This document shows positions 8,074 to 16,464 of a DNA stretch of 32,881 bases, piece by piece; the stretch's first letter is position 1; the number at the start of each line of letters is the position of its first letter. Location: NCBI GenBank assembly GCA_013288345.1, contig JABDCA010000030.1, positions 1,721 through 34,601 of the forward strand. The letters run 5' to 3'. The notes under the pieces are model-generated. The model had not been told where the DNA came from and did not search any database. It saw only the letters and a list, made by a program, of their open reading frames with translations. The position numbers were made by a program, and so were the translations under genes. This DNA is from Bacteroidota bacterium. Its GTDB lineage: Bacteria > Bacteroidota > Bacteroidia > JABEUT01.

Positions 8074-8112
8074 AAGTGAGTGAAGGGTTTTTGCAAAAGA
8101 ATAACTATGAAA

Positions 8113-8120
8113 CAAATTTA
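8113..8120 (-). promoter_or_regulatory. -7 promoter element for the transglutaminase-like operon
   Basis: The minus strand reads TAAATTTG, an exact TAnnTTTG match, 39 bases before the chosen ATG at 8073. It overlaps an upstream in-frame TTG, which argues against that TTG as the start. No -33 TTTG at 19-base spacing. Confidence 0.55.
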
Positions 8121-8171
8121 AGGATTTTTTGTCGTATTTGCCTTTTAAGAGGGTGTGTATCAGTTTTTATA

Positions 8172-8179
8172 TATTTTTG
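8172..8179 (+). promoter_or_regulatory. -7 promoter element for the 325-residue secreted protein
   Basis: TATTTTTG matches TAnnTTTG exactly and lies 26 bases before the ATG at 8206, back to back with the minus-strand element at 8113-8120. The region 8074-8205 is thus a short divergent promoter region. Confidence 0.55.
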
Positions 8180-8205
8180 TAAGCATAACTAAACCGCTTT
8201 ATCCC

Positions 8206-9183
8206 ATGAAAAAATCATTACTACTATTAGCAGGACTTGCTTTGTTTGGATTTACCCATAACGCAAAAGCTCAATTTGGTTACGGAAAACCAGAGGACAT
8301 TGAAAAGCTGAAAAAACGCAAGCTTATTGTTATTGTGGAGAGCCCTGATGAGGACCTGATGAAAAAGCTGACCAAGAAGAAGAAGACAGAGGATATTAAA
8401 TCATACCAGACAGCGCTTGATATGTATAATAGCCAGATGAAAGAAGTAATTGAGAAGTTCTGGACCTTTTCATCAACCGATATTGAGTACAAAACCCAAA
8501 AAGAAGTAGATAAACTTCCTAAGGGCCAATATGCTCTTATATATTGCAGTTCAGGTTCTAATGGGCCTGGCACAAAGCACGAAGGACTTGCATGGACCCC
8601 CGCAGGCGACAAAGTGGAAGGCGATATGATTACTGTTATGGCAGTGGCATTACAAGAGAACAACAAGCCAATTTATTTTCTGGGTATGCCTGATGGGTTC
8701 CCTACCAAAGCTGATTTGGTATACGGAATTACCCAACTTGAGTGGTATTTTAATTACAGGGTAAGCCACCAAAAAGCTACTATGAAAGAAGGTAAAGAAC
8801 TTATTGCTGAAAATCAACCAAGGTTGAAGAGAAGGACTTTACTGCTTAGGCAAGATCAATTAGATACTAAACTTAAACCTGAAGAGATTAAAACAGCATA
8901 CCCGTTCAATTATCGCACAGTAACGGCTGATGAAATGGACCAGTATGTTGTTAATGCCGATTCGAATTTTGCATATGCTATTATTGCTCCTTCATATGGA
9001 GGCAGCCAGGTGATTTATGTGCAGTATGTTATGGATTGTAAAGATGGTGCACAGTTAGGTATGTCAATGCCAAGTATGGGTGGTATGATGCTCGGAGGCT
9101 ACACAGGTGGTTCGGGGCATAGTATTATTACCAAGAAGACATTGGCGGATTATTGCGAATATATAAGCGGTAAAAAGAAATAA
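8206..9183 (+). CDS. Secreted protein, paralogue of the 2329-3756 product
   Basis: The 325-residue product starts with a clean signal peptide (MKKSLLLLAGLALFGFTHNAKAQ). An in-frame extension to 8155 would begin upstream of the -7 element and is rejected. The mature part has an N-terminal alpha/beta-looking segment (KLIVIVESPDED, then a Lys-rich helix), the FWTFSSTDIEY segment, a second homologous block near residues 200-265, and a Met/Gly-rich stretch near the C-terminus (about 285-305) containing MSMPSMGGMM. The same order of blocks occurs in the protein at 2329-3756, so the two are distant paralogues. I do not recognise the family. It is transcribed divergently from the transglutaminase-like pair and ends in a strong terminator. 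Confidence 0.8.
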   Translation: MKKSLLLLAGLALFGFTHNAKAQFGYGKPEDIEKLKKRKLIVIVESPDEDLMKKLTKKKKTEDIKSYQTALDMYNSQMKEVIEKFWTFSSTDIEYKTQKEVDKLPKGQYALIYCSSGSNGPGTKHEGLAWTPAGDKVEGDMITVMAVALQENNKPIYFLGMPDGFPTKADLVYGITQLEWYFNYRVSHQKATMKEGKELIAENQPRLKRRTLLLRQDQLDTKLKPEEIKTAYPFNYRTVTADEMDQYVVNADSNFAYAIIAPSYGGSQVIYVQYVMDCKDGAQLGMSMPSMGGMMLGGYTGGSGHSIITKKTLADYCEYISGKKK

Positions 9184-9200
9184 TATTCATAAAGTATTAC

Positions 9201-9233
9201 AAAAAAAGCCCTGCAGTATTGCGGGGCTTTTTT
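9201..9233. terminator. Intrinsic terminator after the 325-residue gene
   Basis: The stem AAAAAAGCCC(T)GC / GC(G)GGGCTTTTTT with a short loop ends in a T-run. The A-run on the other side makes it a possible bidirectional terminator. It begins 17 bases after the stop codon. Confidence 0.85.
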
Positions 9234-9284
9234 GTTTGTATGGTTTAGTACTTCACCATATTCGGGTATTTAGTTCAAAATGAG

Positions 9285-9313
9285 AAAAGCTTTCCAAAAT
9301 GGAAGGCTTTTTT
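9285..9313. terminator. Second hairpin terminator
   Basis: AAAAGCTTTCC pairs with GGAAGGCTTTT (11 base pairs, one G-U) around AAAAT, followed by more T. It lies about 50 bases after the first terminator with no gene between; it may be a back-up terminator or the end of a very short RNA. Confidence 0.75.
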
Positions 9314-9445
9314 AGTTACATCAAAAGTAGTTAAATGCTGGTGTATTGGCGTAACCTGCTGATTATAAAATATTTCACGTATTCATTCAATTTTCTTAAT
9401 AGACTCTGGCACGAGGTTTGTATAGTTGTATGTAAAACAGAGATT

Positions 9446-9814
9446 ATGGAAACTATCAGTGCAATTATTTCAAGTACCGATGTAAGGGGAATACTTGAAG
9501 CGAATGTTCCGGATTTAAAAATTGAACAATGTATGGAGGGTAATCTGAATAGGGTTATAGATGGTTTTGCAGGCTACACAATCGATCTGATTAAGAAAGG
9601 AAATCTTTCTGCTATTAAGAAATGTTTTAGCACAGCTGAACAAATGCTTGATGAAGGTAGTAGCGAAGTAAAGAGTGCTATTCAGAATGTGTATGTGTTT
9701 TCAATAAGTATTTTTTTTGATATGGCACACGCTGTATCAAAGCAGGTTAAAGAACTTCTGCCCACACACCTTATGGAAGAGTATTATAAACAAGTTTACT
9801 GCAGCCATCCATAA
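9446..9814 (+). CDS. Small soluble uncharacterised protein (122 residues)
   Basis: The frame extends upstream to 9335, but the ATG at 9446 is the plausible start: the upstream 37 codons are odd in composition and the core begins METISAIISS. The predicted protein is mostly helical, with no signal peptide or membrane span. Conserved-looking segments are FAGYTIDLIKKGN, FSTAEQMLDEGSSEVK and IQNVYVFSISIFFDMAH. The pattern resembles small cytosolic proteins grouped as DUF7674 (weak memory match, not verified). It stands between two terminators and a small membrane-protein frame, so it is probably transcribed alone or with that frame. Function unknown. Confidence 0.6.
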   Translation: METISAIISSTDVRGILEANVPDLKIEQCMEGNLNRVIDGFAGYTIDLIKKGNLSAIKKCFSTAEQMLDEGSSEVKSAIQNVYVFSISIFFDMAHAVSKQVKELLPTHLMEEYYKQVYCSHP

Positions 9815-9855
9815 ACTCGAACCAACCTAAAGTGTCGAGATAGTCATTTTAATAC

Positions 9856-9975
9856 ATGGTAAACGACGGAAGAAATACAGAAAGAAGAAAAACAATATTG
9901 CTGATTGTTGCATGGCTAACGGCATTATCGTTAGTGTATACAGTTTATCTGAAACTTAAAATACTATTTCAATAA
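9856..9975 (+). CDS. 39-residue single-span membrane protein (candidate)
   Basis: An ATG at 9856 opens a 39-codon frame ending in TAA at 9973-9975. The first 13 residues are charged (VNDGRNTERRK) and are followed by one hydrophobic helix (about residues 14-34: TILLIVAWLTALSLVYTVYL) and a short basic tail. This positive-inside layout suggests an inner-membrane microprotein. It lies 41 bases after the 122-residue gene in the same direction. There is no homology I can name, so it could still be a chance frame. Confidence 0.45.
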   Translation: MVNDGRNTERRKTILLIVAWLTALSLVYTVYLKLKILFQ

Positions 9976-10008
9976 TCTGTTACCTGATAGATGCATCTGT
10001 CAAGTTTC

Positions 10009-11808
10009 TTACTCGATAGACGAAACAGCTACAGTTTTAACAGGCATAAACCACATTTCTACTCTTCTGTTCACACCTTCTTCAGTATCAGTACAGGTTA
10101 CTCCATCGGAACATCCATTAAGAAACTTTGTTTTGCCATAACCTTTTGGTGTTAATCTTTTTCTGGCAATACCTTTAGACACCATATAAGTAACTGTGGC
10201 TTTAGACCGTTGCTCCGATAAAACCTGGTTGTAAGGATATGTTCCGCGGGAATCGCAGTAGCCATTTACATTCATCCTTAATCCGGGGTTGGCATGCATA
10301 ACTGCTATTATACTATCAAGAATTATAGCTGCATCAGGCCTGATATTCGATTTATTAAAATCGAAAGGTATGCGCATTATTGTTTTTTCAACACGTGCAT
10401 TGTAAATTGGTTGCGCTGGTTTAGCAGCCATATAAGTATGGGTAGTATCCTTAATAATGGTATCTACTATTGCTAATTTTTGTTGTTTAGGTGGGCATCT
10501 ATAACTCATAACATCTGTAGATGTAACTATAGGGCAAGGGAGACTGTCTTTATCCATATTAAAATAATAAATGTCTTCATCGCCTTTACCGCCGTTTCTG
10601 TTAGACGAAAAATATCCGATCTTCCCTTCTTTAACAAAGGTGATTCCGTAATCGTCGCCGGCTGAATTGTAGGGCGCTTTTAAAACAGACGCCTTTCCAT
10701 AGCTTCCGCCATTGTTTACCGAAACGCATATATCCATTCCACCATAACCCTGGTACCCATCAGATGAGAAATAAAAATCGCCAACAGAATCTATGCTTGG
10801 GAATTTTTCGTTTCCGAATGTATTAATATTGGGGCCCATATTTACAGGCTTACCCCATGAGGTACCTTGCTTATCGCAATAATAAATATCTGCACCTCCG
10901 TATCCACCGGGCATGTCTGAAGAAAAATAAAGCCTCGATCCATTTTTAGTTAAATAGGGTGTAGCAACAGAAAAGGTATCGTTGTTATATTGAAAAGGCT
11001 TCATATCAACCCATTCGCCATTTTTACTTACAGCCCAATAAATTTTATTACGCTCAATGTTCAGCGTCTTTTTCTGGTTTCCTTTAAGGTCTTTGTTTAC
11101 ACTATTAAAATAAATGGTGTCGAAATTTTTAGAAAAACAAACAGGTCCGTTATGATATTTTTTGTTTATCAGATCGCCTGCCATCGGTGTTACATTTTTA
11201 AAATTGGTATCACCGTTTCCTTTCTTTGCATAAAATACGTGGAGATAATGTTCGCCATCCCATCCATATATTTTTGAGCCATGACCATCTGCCTCACGCG
11301 ATGAAATGTACACCAATCCATCTTTATAAAGTATAGGGCACAGATCAGACGAACTTGAATTAAGAGATGATACGGCAGAAATTGTAATAGGTATAGCAAA
11401 CTGACGGTCATTCATAACTGTATCGCAAGAGTTCATGTAAAATGCACCTCTTGGGTCAGATGGTGTCATATCGGTATACATTTTAAAAGCAGCTTTGGCA
11501 TCCGGGTATCTTTCACCGGTCTTTAGCATCAACCCATAATTAAGGTAAAAGGCAGCATTTGTATAATGCCCTATTGCAGCAACTTTATCATAAGCTGTTA
11601 GTGCATTTTTATAGTTATGCATTTTCTGGTAACACTCTCCCAGTTTGTAATATACATCCTGTGTAGGATTTTTTGCCGCTGCTTTTTCATAACGTTCGCT
11701 TGCCTTGTAATAATTCCAATGGGCATAAAGCGTATCGGCTCTTCTTGTTTGTGCCGGTGCGTATAATGATGCCATTGATGCAATGGCCAGTACTAGTATC
11801 TTTTTCAT
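10009..11808 (-). CDS. PorE-like TPR/beta-propeller/OmpA protein
   Basis: The 599-residue product has a signal peptide (to about residue 19), TPR-like helices (about 24-115, including YKLGECYQKMHNYKNALTAY), and a PD40/WD40-type propeller (about 150-420) with repeated YFSSD/YFSSN blades and GG.DIY motifs. An OmpA C-terminal domain (about 475-590) follows, with VNGYCDSRG and NRRVE supplying the usual Asp and Arg for peptidoglycan binding. This is the layout of PorE and related T9SS accessory proteins, which bind peptidoglycan under the outer membrane. The carboxypeptidase-like domain of classical PorE is not evident. It follows the PorP/SprF gene by 18 bases in one operon, suggesting it anchors that outer-membrane complex. 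Confidence 0.88.
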   Translation of the reverse strand: MKKILVLAIASMASLYAPAQTRRADTLYAHWNYYKASERYEKAAAKNPTQDVYYKLGECYQKMHNYKNALTAYDKVAAIGHYTNAAFYLNYGLMLKTGERYPDAKAAFKMYTDMTPSDPRGAFYMNSCDTVMNDRQFAIPITISAVSSLNSSSSDLCPILYKDGLVYISSREADGHGSKIYGWDGEHYLHVFYAKKGNGDTNFKNVTPMAGDLINKKYHNGPVCFSKNFDTIYFNSVNKDLKGNQKKTLNIERNKIYWAVSKNGEWVDMKPFQYNNDTFSVATPYLTKNGSRLYFSSDMPGGYGGADIYYCDKQGTSWGKPVNMGPNINTFGNEKFPSIDSVGDFYFSSDGYQGYGGMDICVSVNNGGSYGKASVLKAPYNSAGDDYGITFVKEGKIGYFSSNRNGGKGDEDIYYFNMDKDSLPCPIVTSTDVMSYRCPPKQQKLAIVDTIIKDTTHTYMAAKPAQPIYNARVEKTIMRIPFDFNKSNIRPDAAIILDSIIAVMHANPGLRMNVNGYCDSRGTYPYNQVLSEQRSKATVTYMVSKGIARKRLTPKGYGKTKFLNGCSDGVTCTDTEEGVNRRVEMWFMPVKTVAVSSIE

Positions 11809-11826
11809 ATCGATTATTATTTTCTA

Positions 11827-12777
11827 TTAGAAATATTTAGGGCTTGTCATTTTTGTTTTGTTACTGAATAAATCCCATCCAAGCATTATTTCGTGGGTTC
11901 CATTGTTATAGCTTCCGCCACGGCTCAGGTAAAAATCGTAAGAGTAGCCAAAGCGTATCCGGTTTGCAACGTCATATTCAAGACTAAGTATAAGTGCATT
12001 ATCCATACCACCTATATCAGTTCTCTTATCAGTTCTTAAGCCGGCTCCTATATAAAACTTATCGTAAAATATTAATGATGCATCCAGATCAATTATTACC
12101 GGAGCACCTTGTACATATTTTGCCAGGATAGATGGCCTTATTCCTACATTGTCGCTTAAGGGAGTAACGAACCCTGTAGTAAGATAATAGGTTCTGAAAA
12201 AATCATTGTTCTCAGCTATATTTTCATTTTGCAGGCCAAAATCAGGTTGCATAATATGCTTTACAGAGAAACCTGCGAAGAATTTCTCTTTATACAGATA
12301 TAAACCTGCATTAGCATCGGGTGCCCATGAAGAGGAAGAGTTGTTTGAGAACGATGGATCTGAAACATTCTCAACAGCTATTTTATTAAATGAAACGTTT
12401 ACGTTATCCATGCATCCTTCAATACCGAATGCAAGACGGGTATCTTCTCCCAAGTGCAGGTGATATGCGAAAATGGCAGATATAGCTGTGTTGTTCAGCG
12501 GTCCTATATTATCGTTGTAAAATTGCAAGCCAAGCCCAACATTGCTGCCTGGTATCATGCCGTGCATGCCTACTGATTCAGTACTGGGTGCACCATCCAT
12601 ACCTACCCATTGAGTACGGTAAACCATGGTGCCCGAAAATATACCACGGCTACCTGCATAAGCGGGATTGATATAAAGCGGGTTGAAGAAATATTGCGAG
12701 AAGGATGCATCTTGCTGAGCGAAGGCCCCTATTGCCAGCAATATTGCACTTACTGTTGTTATAATTTTGTTTTTCAT
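11827..12777 (-). CDS. PorP/SprF family type IX secretion membrane protein
   Basis: The 316-residue product has a signal peptide (cleavage near AFA-QQD) and the diagnostic N-terminus of the family: QDASFSQYFFNPLYINPAYAG followed by YRTQWVG. The rest is an outer-membrane beta-barrel with alternating aromatic strands (for example IRFGYSYDFYLS) and the C-terminal GTHEIMLGW segment typical of the family. Members are needed for secretion or surface attachment of partner proteins with type B C-terminal domains, as SprF is for SprB. The partner here is very likely the Ig-repeat protein encoded 40 bases upstream, which has such a domain. Confidence 0.95.
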   Translation of the reverse strand: MKNKIITTVSAILLAIGAFAQQDASFSQYFFNPLYINPAYAGSRGIFSGTMVYRTQWVGMDGAPSTESVGMHGMIPGSNVGLGLQFYNDNIGPLNNTAISAIFAYHLHLGEDTRLAFGIEGCMDNVNVSFNKIAVENVSDPSFSNNSSSSWAPDANAGLYLYKEKFFAGFSVKHIMQPDFGLQNENIAENNDFFRTYYLTTGFVTPLSDNVGIRPSILAKYVQGAPVIIDLDASLIFYDKFYIGAGLRTDKRTDIGGMDNALILSLEYDVANRIRFGYSYDFYLSRGGSYNNGTHEIMLGWDLFSNKTKMTSPKYF

Positions 12778-12817
12778 TAGTTGCTTTTTAAATTTTGTTT
12801 AAATTTTATTTGATCAG

Positions 12818-15800
12818 TTATCTTTTGATATATACCCAACCACGTTTTTCAGTATTGTTATATTTAATTATGTAATAATATGTTCCATCAGCCAGGTCGG
12901 TTCCATTCATATCCTGTCCGGCCCATTTCACAGTATTATTATCATAGTCAGATCCTCTCCATACTTCGCTGCCCCAACGGTTTATGATCAATACCGTATT
13001 TGATGTATAACAATTAAGCATTGGTATGTTCCACCAGTCATTTACACCATCTCCATTAGGTGATATTCCGGTATAAAAATCGCTTGAGCCAATGGTTACA
13101 GTTACCTCATTTGAATTAAAACAACCTGTGGTGGTATCGGTTTCATTCACGGTATATAAGGTGGTTTGGCTTGGGTTTGCTGTTGGCTGAGATATTGAAC
13201 TTGAATTTAATCCCATTGCCGGAGTCCATAGATAGGTATCTCCTGCAACCGGTGGTCCGCCTAGTTGTACACTTCCTGCATCACAGAGTGATTGATTGCT
13301 ACCGGCATTAGCCATTGGTAAAGGATTTACGTGAATTATAACAGAATCGGAACCGGAACAACTGCCATTGGTTGTTATTAATGTATATGTTGTTGTTGAA
13401 CCAGGATCAGCGGCAGGTTGAGATGCAGTAGCGGAATTTAATCCCGTAGATGGTGACCAGTTGTAAGTATTCCCAGCTATAGCCGGTGTTCCTATTGTTA
13501 CAGTTGTTCCTTTACAAATAGTTTGATCAGGCCCTGCATTGGCAGTTATCGCAGTATTTACTGTTACCACTACTGTGCCTGTTACTATAGAGCTGCAGAT
13601 ACCACCCACTACTGTAAGTGTATATGTGGTGGTGTTTGCAGGGCTTGCATTAGGTTGCGATGAAGTTGCAGAACTTAATCCGTTAACAGGTAACCAGGCA
13701 TAAGTTACACCATTAACAGCGGGGGCGCCAATACTCACACTGTCTCCTTTGCAAATACTTTTATCGGGTCCGGTATTCGCTATAGGCTGCTGAGATACAT
13801 TAACTATTACTGTATCTGTATTAGTACAGCTAAAAGCGGCATTTGTTACCGTTAAAGTGTAAGTTGTAGTTATGAGCGGGCTTGCATCAGGTTGAGCCAA
13901 CACAGTTGAATTCAGGCCTGCTGCAGGTGACCAGATATAAGTGTTTCCTGATATAGCAGGTGTTCCAATACTTGTACTATCGCTTTTGCAAATATTTTTA
14001 TCGGCTCCGGCGTTAGCAGTAGGTAATGGGTTTACTTTTACACTAACAGTGTCAGTATTGCTGCATGGGCCGTTAGTAGCTGTAAGTGTATATGTAGTAG
14101 TAATTGCCGGGCTTGCATTAGGATGTGATGAAGTTGCAGAACTTAATCCGTTAACCGGTAACCAGGCATAAGTTACGCCGTTTACACCAGGTGCGCCAAT
14201 ACTTGTGCTGTCACCTTTACAAATGACTTTGTAAGTACCTGCATTTGCTATTGGTTGTGGCAATACATTAACCATAACAGTATCTGTATTAGTACAGCTA
14301 AATGCAGTATTTGTTACCGTTAACGTATAAGTTGTAGGTATCAGCGGACTTGCATCAGGTTGAGCCAATACAGTTGAATTCAGGCCTGCTGCCGGCGACC
14401 AGCTATAGGTATTTCCTAACAGCGCAGGTGTTCCTATTTTTGTGGTGTCGCCCATGCAAATGGTTTTATCAAGTCCTGCATCGGCAACCGGTAATGGATT
14501 TACTTTTACACTAACTGTGTCGGTATTACTGCAAGTACCATTAGTAGCTGTAAGTGTATAAGTAGTAGTTGTAACAGGGCTTGCATTAGGCTGTGATGAA
14601 GTTGCTGAATTTAACCCTGCAACAGGTAACCAGCTATAGCTTACTCCTAAAACAGCCGGAGCGCCTATACTTGTGGTATCTCCTTTGCAAATGACTTTGT
14701 AAGTACCTGTATTTGCTACAGGTTGCGGCAATACATTAACCAGAACAGTATCTGTATTAGTACAGCTAAATGCAGTATTTGTTACTGTTAAGGTATAAGT
14801 TGTAGGTATCAGCGGACTTGCATTAGGTTGAGCCAATACAGTAGAATTCAGGCCTGCAGCCGGTGACCAGCTATAAGTGTTTCCTAACAGTGCCGGTGTT
14901 CCTATTTTTGTGGTGTCGCCCAAGCAAATGGTTTTATCGGGCCCTGCGTTAGCAGTTGGCAATGGATTTACTTTTACAGATACAGTATCAGTACTGCTGC
15001 AAAAGCTTGTAGAAGTTGTAAGTGTATATGTAGTTGTAGCTGCAGGGCTTGCCTTAGGCTGCGATGAAGTTGCTGAATTTAACCCTGCAACAGGTAACCA
15101 GCTATAGGTTACTCCTAAAACGGGCGGAGCACCTATACTTGTTGTGTCTCCTTTACAAATGACTGCATAAGTACCAGCATTAGCTGTAGGCTTAGGATAT
15201 ACACTTACCGTTACTGTATCGGTATTTTTGCATCCTTTAATAGTATCTGTTACGGTTAAAGTATAGGTAGTAGTTAGAGATGGGCTTGCTTTGGGTTGGG
15301 CCGCTGTATCAGAACTTAAGCCTGTAGCCGGTAGCCAGCTATAAGTTGTTCTTGCAGTTTTAGGAGTTCCTATTATAGTGCTGTCGCCTTTGCAAATACC
15401 TTTAGTTGGCCCTGCATCGGCAGACGGCAAGGGATTAACAAAAACTGTAGACGGTCCTGTATAATCTGAACAACCATCTAAATAGGTAATGCCAACTGAA
15501 TAAGCTACGCCAGCAACAACGGGAATGCTTTTGTTTGTACTTCCTGTAGACCAAAGAAAACTCGCTCCGTTTGAAGCAGTAAGTATTAAAGGTTCACCTG
15601 CACAAAAATTAGATGTATCGCCATTATTTGCTGTAATGTAAGCAGATGGTACAGGTTTTACAACAATTAATAATGTATCGGAATTTGCACAACCTGTAAC
15701 CGTATCAGTTACAGTTAATGTATATGTAGTAGTATCATCAGGGCTTGCATTTGGATTTGAAACGGTATAAGAGCTAAGCCCTTTGTTAGGAGTCCAGTTA

Positions 15801-16240
15801 TATTTATCAGCAGGCACCGGAGGGCCGCCTATTGAAATAGTATCACCGTAACATATAGTATCAGATTTGCCTGTTACAACAACAGGTAAAGGATTTACGG
15901 TGAGCGATACAAATATTGAGGTATCGTTGAGCTGTAATGGTACGGTTACTATAACATTATAATGCAATGAAGAATCAGGTACTCTTGTAGGATTAATGGT
16001 TAGCGTTGCGGTATTGGAACCCGAAATACTTCCTGTGTCAATTAAATTCACTGATCCTCTTCTCCACTGATAGGTTGCGCCTGCAGCTGTTACGGTAAAA
16101 CTCGCAGGGTTACCAGCACAAACTGTTTGATTGGATGGTTGTGTAATAATGGTGGGAATATGATTACCGCCAAAACTGATTGTTGAAAAAGAGAATAAAG
16201 CAATAACTGAAATTATAATGGGTAGGAATTTACTTTTCAT
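12818..16240 (-). CDS. Large Ig-repeat surface protein with gliding-motility C-terminal domain
   Basis: The 1140-residue product has a signal peptide (to about residue 24), one Ig-like domain (about 28-119), and then a chain of 78-residue modules. Most modules start with ANAG...ICKGD, have Y(S/T)W(S/L)P and end in NTDTV.V.V. One divergent module (199-272) interrupts the chain. The last 86 residues (1055-1140: ISPNGDGVND, INRWG, DGTYYYIIKY) are the gliding-motility-associated C-terminal domain, the type B T9SS signal. The protein is therefore exported by T9SS and probably displayed as an extended adhesin-like fibre. Each module has two Cys that could pair. Residues 352-819 form a higher-order dimeric repeat. 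It heads the operon with PorP/SprF and the PorE-like gene. Confidence 0.93.
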   Translation of the reverse strand: MKSKFLPIIISVIALFSFSTISFGGNHIPTIITQPSNQTVCAGNPASFTVTAAGATYQWRRGSVNLIDTGSISGSNTATLTINPTRVPDSSLHYNVIVTVPLQLNDTSIFVSLTVNPLPVVVTGKSDTICYGDTISIGGPPVPADKYNWTPNKGLSSYTVSNPNASPDDTTTYTLTVTDTVTGCANSDTLLIVVKPVPSAYITANNGDTSNFCAGEPLILTASNGASFLWSTGSTNKSIPVVAGVAYSVGITYLDGCSDYTGPSTVFVNPLPSADAGPTKGICKGDSTIIGTPKTARTTYSWLPATGLSSDTAAQPKASPSLTTTYTLTVTDTIKGCKNTDTVTVSVYPKPTANAGTYAVICKGDTTSIGAPPVLGVTYSWLPVAGLNSATSSQPKASPAATTTYTLTTSTSFCSSTDTVSVKVNPLPTANAGPDKTICLGDTTKIGTPALLGNTYSWSPAAGLNSTVLAQPNASPLIPTTYTLTVTNTAFSCTNTDTVLVNVLPQPVANTGTYKVICKGDTTSIGAPAVLGVSYSWLPVAGLNSATSSQPNASPVTTTTYTLTATNGTCSNTDTVSVKVNPLPVADAGLDKTICMGDTTKIGTPALLGNTYSWSPAAGLNSTVLAQPDASPLIPTTYTLTVTNTAFSCTNTDTVMVNVLPQPIANAGTYKVICKGDSTSIGAPGVNGVTYAWLPVNGLSSATSSHPNASPAITTTYTLTATNGPCSNTDTVSVKVNPLPTANAGADKNICKSDSTSIGTPAISGNTYIWSPAAGLNSTVLAQPDASPLITTTYTLTVTNAAFSCTNTDTVIVNVSQQPIANTGPDKSICKGDSVSIGAPAVNGVTYAWLPVNGLSSATSSQPNASPANTTTYTLTVVGGICSSIVTGTVVVTVNTAITANAGPDQTICKGTTVTIGTPAIAGNTYNWSPSTGLNSATASQPAADPGSTTTYTLITTNGSCSGSDSVIIHVNPLPMANAGSNQSLCDAGSVQLGGPPVAGDTYLWTPAMGLNSSSISQPTANPSQTTLYTVNETDTTTGCFNSNEVTVTIGSSDFYTGISPNGDGVNDWWNIPMLNCYTSNTVLIINRWGSEVWRGSDYDNNTVKWAGQDMNGTDLADGTYYYIIKYNNTEKRGWVYIKR
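13784..15187. repeat. Three tandem 468-base units (dimeric module repeat)
   Basis: Within the Ig-repeat gene, modules alternate between a 77-residue type (SWLPVAGLNSATSSQP) and a 79-residue type (SWSPAAGLNSTVLAQP). The 156-residue pair recurs three times: 14720-15187, 14252-14719 and 13784-14251. Marker strings in the DNA recur at 13813, 14281 and 14749, exactly 468 bases apart. The 79-residue modules of the two upstream-most units differ at only about 6 positions, so amplification is recent compared with the outer modules. Confidence 0.9.
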
Positions 16241-16464
16241 TTTATGTATGTGTAATTCGTGAATTAATTTTCACGTTGCGAAAGTGTCACTCCTGCTTAT
16301 AATGAGTATTACACAATTACATTAGAATATTGCATCATTCATACATTACATATAATAATTTATTCAATGGGAAATAAGTGGAATGCCTGACCTTTATGGC
16401 ATTGATGCGCCTTCGTTTAGGAATTATCTAGATACTATTATATAGATAAACTAAATAATATTTA

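Noticed and set aside
13941-15107. Pair of similar 76-codon plus-strand frames (13941-14171 and 14877-15107)
   Set aside because: They are antisense shadows of equivalent modules of the repeat protein, which explains their likeness.
13784-15187. Regular repeats suggesting a CRISPR array
   Set aside because: The 468-base units are coding throughout, far longer than CRISPR repeats, and encode Ig-like modules; there are no unique spacers or cas genes.
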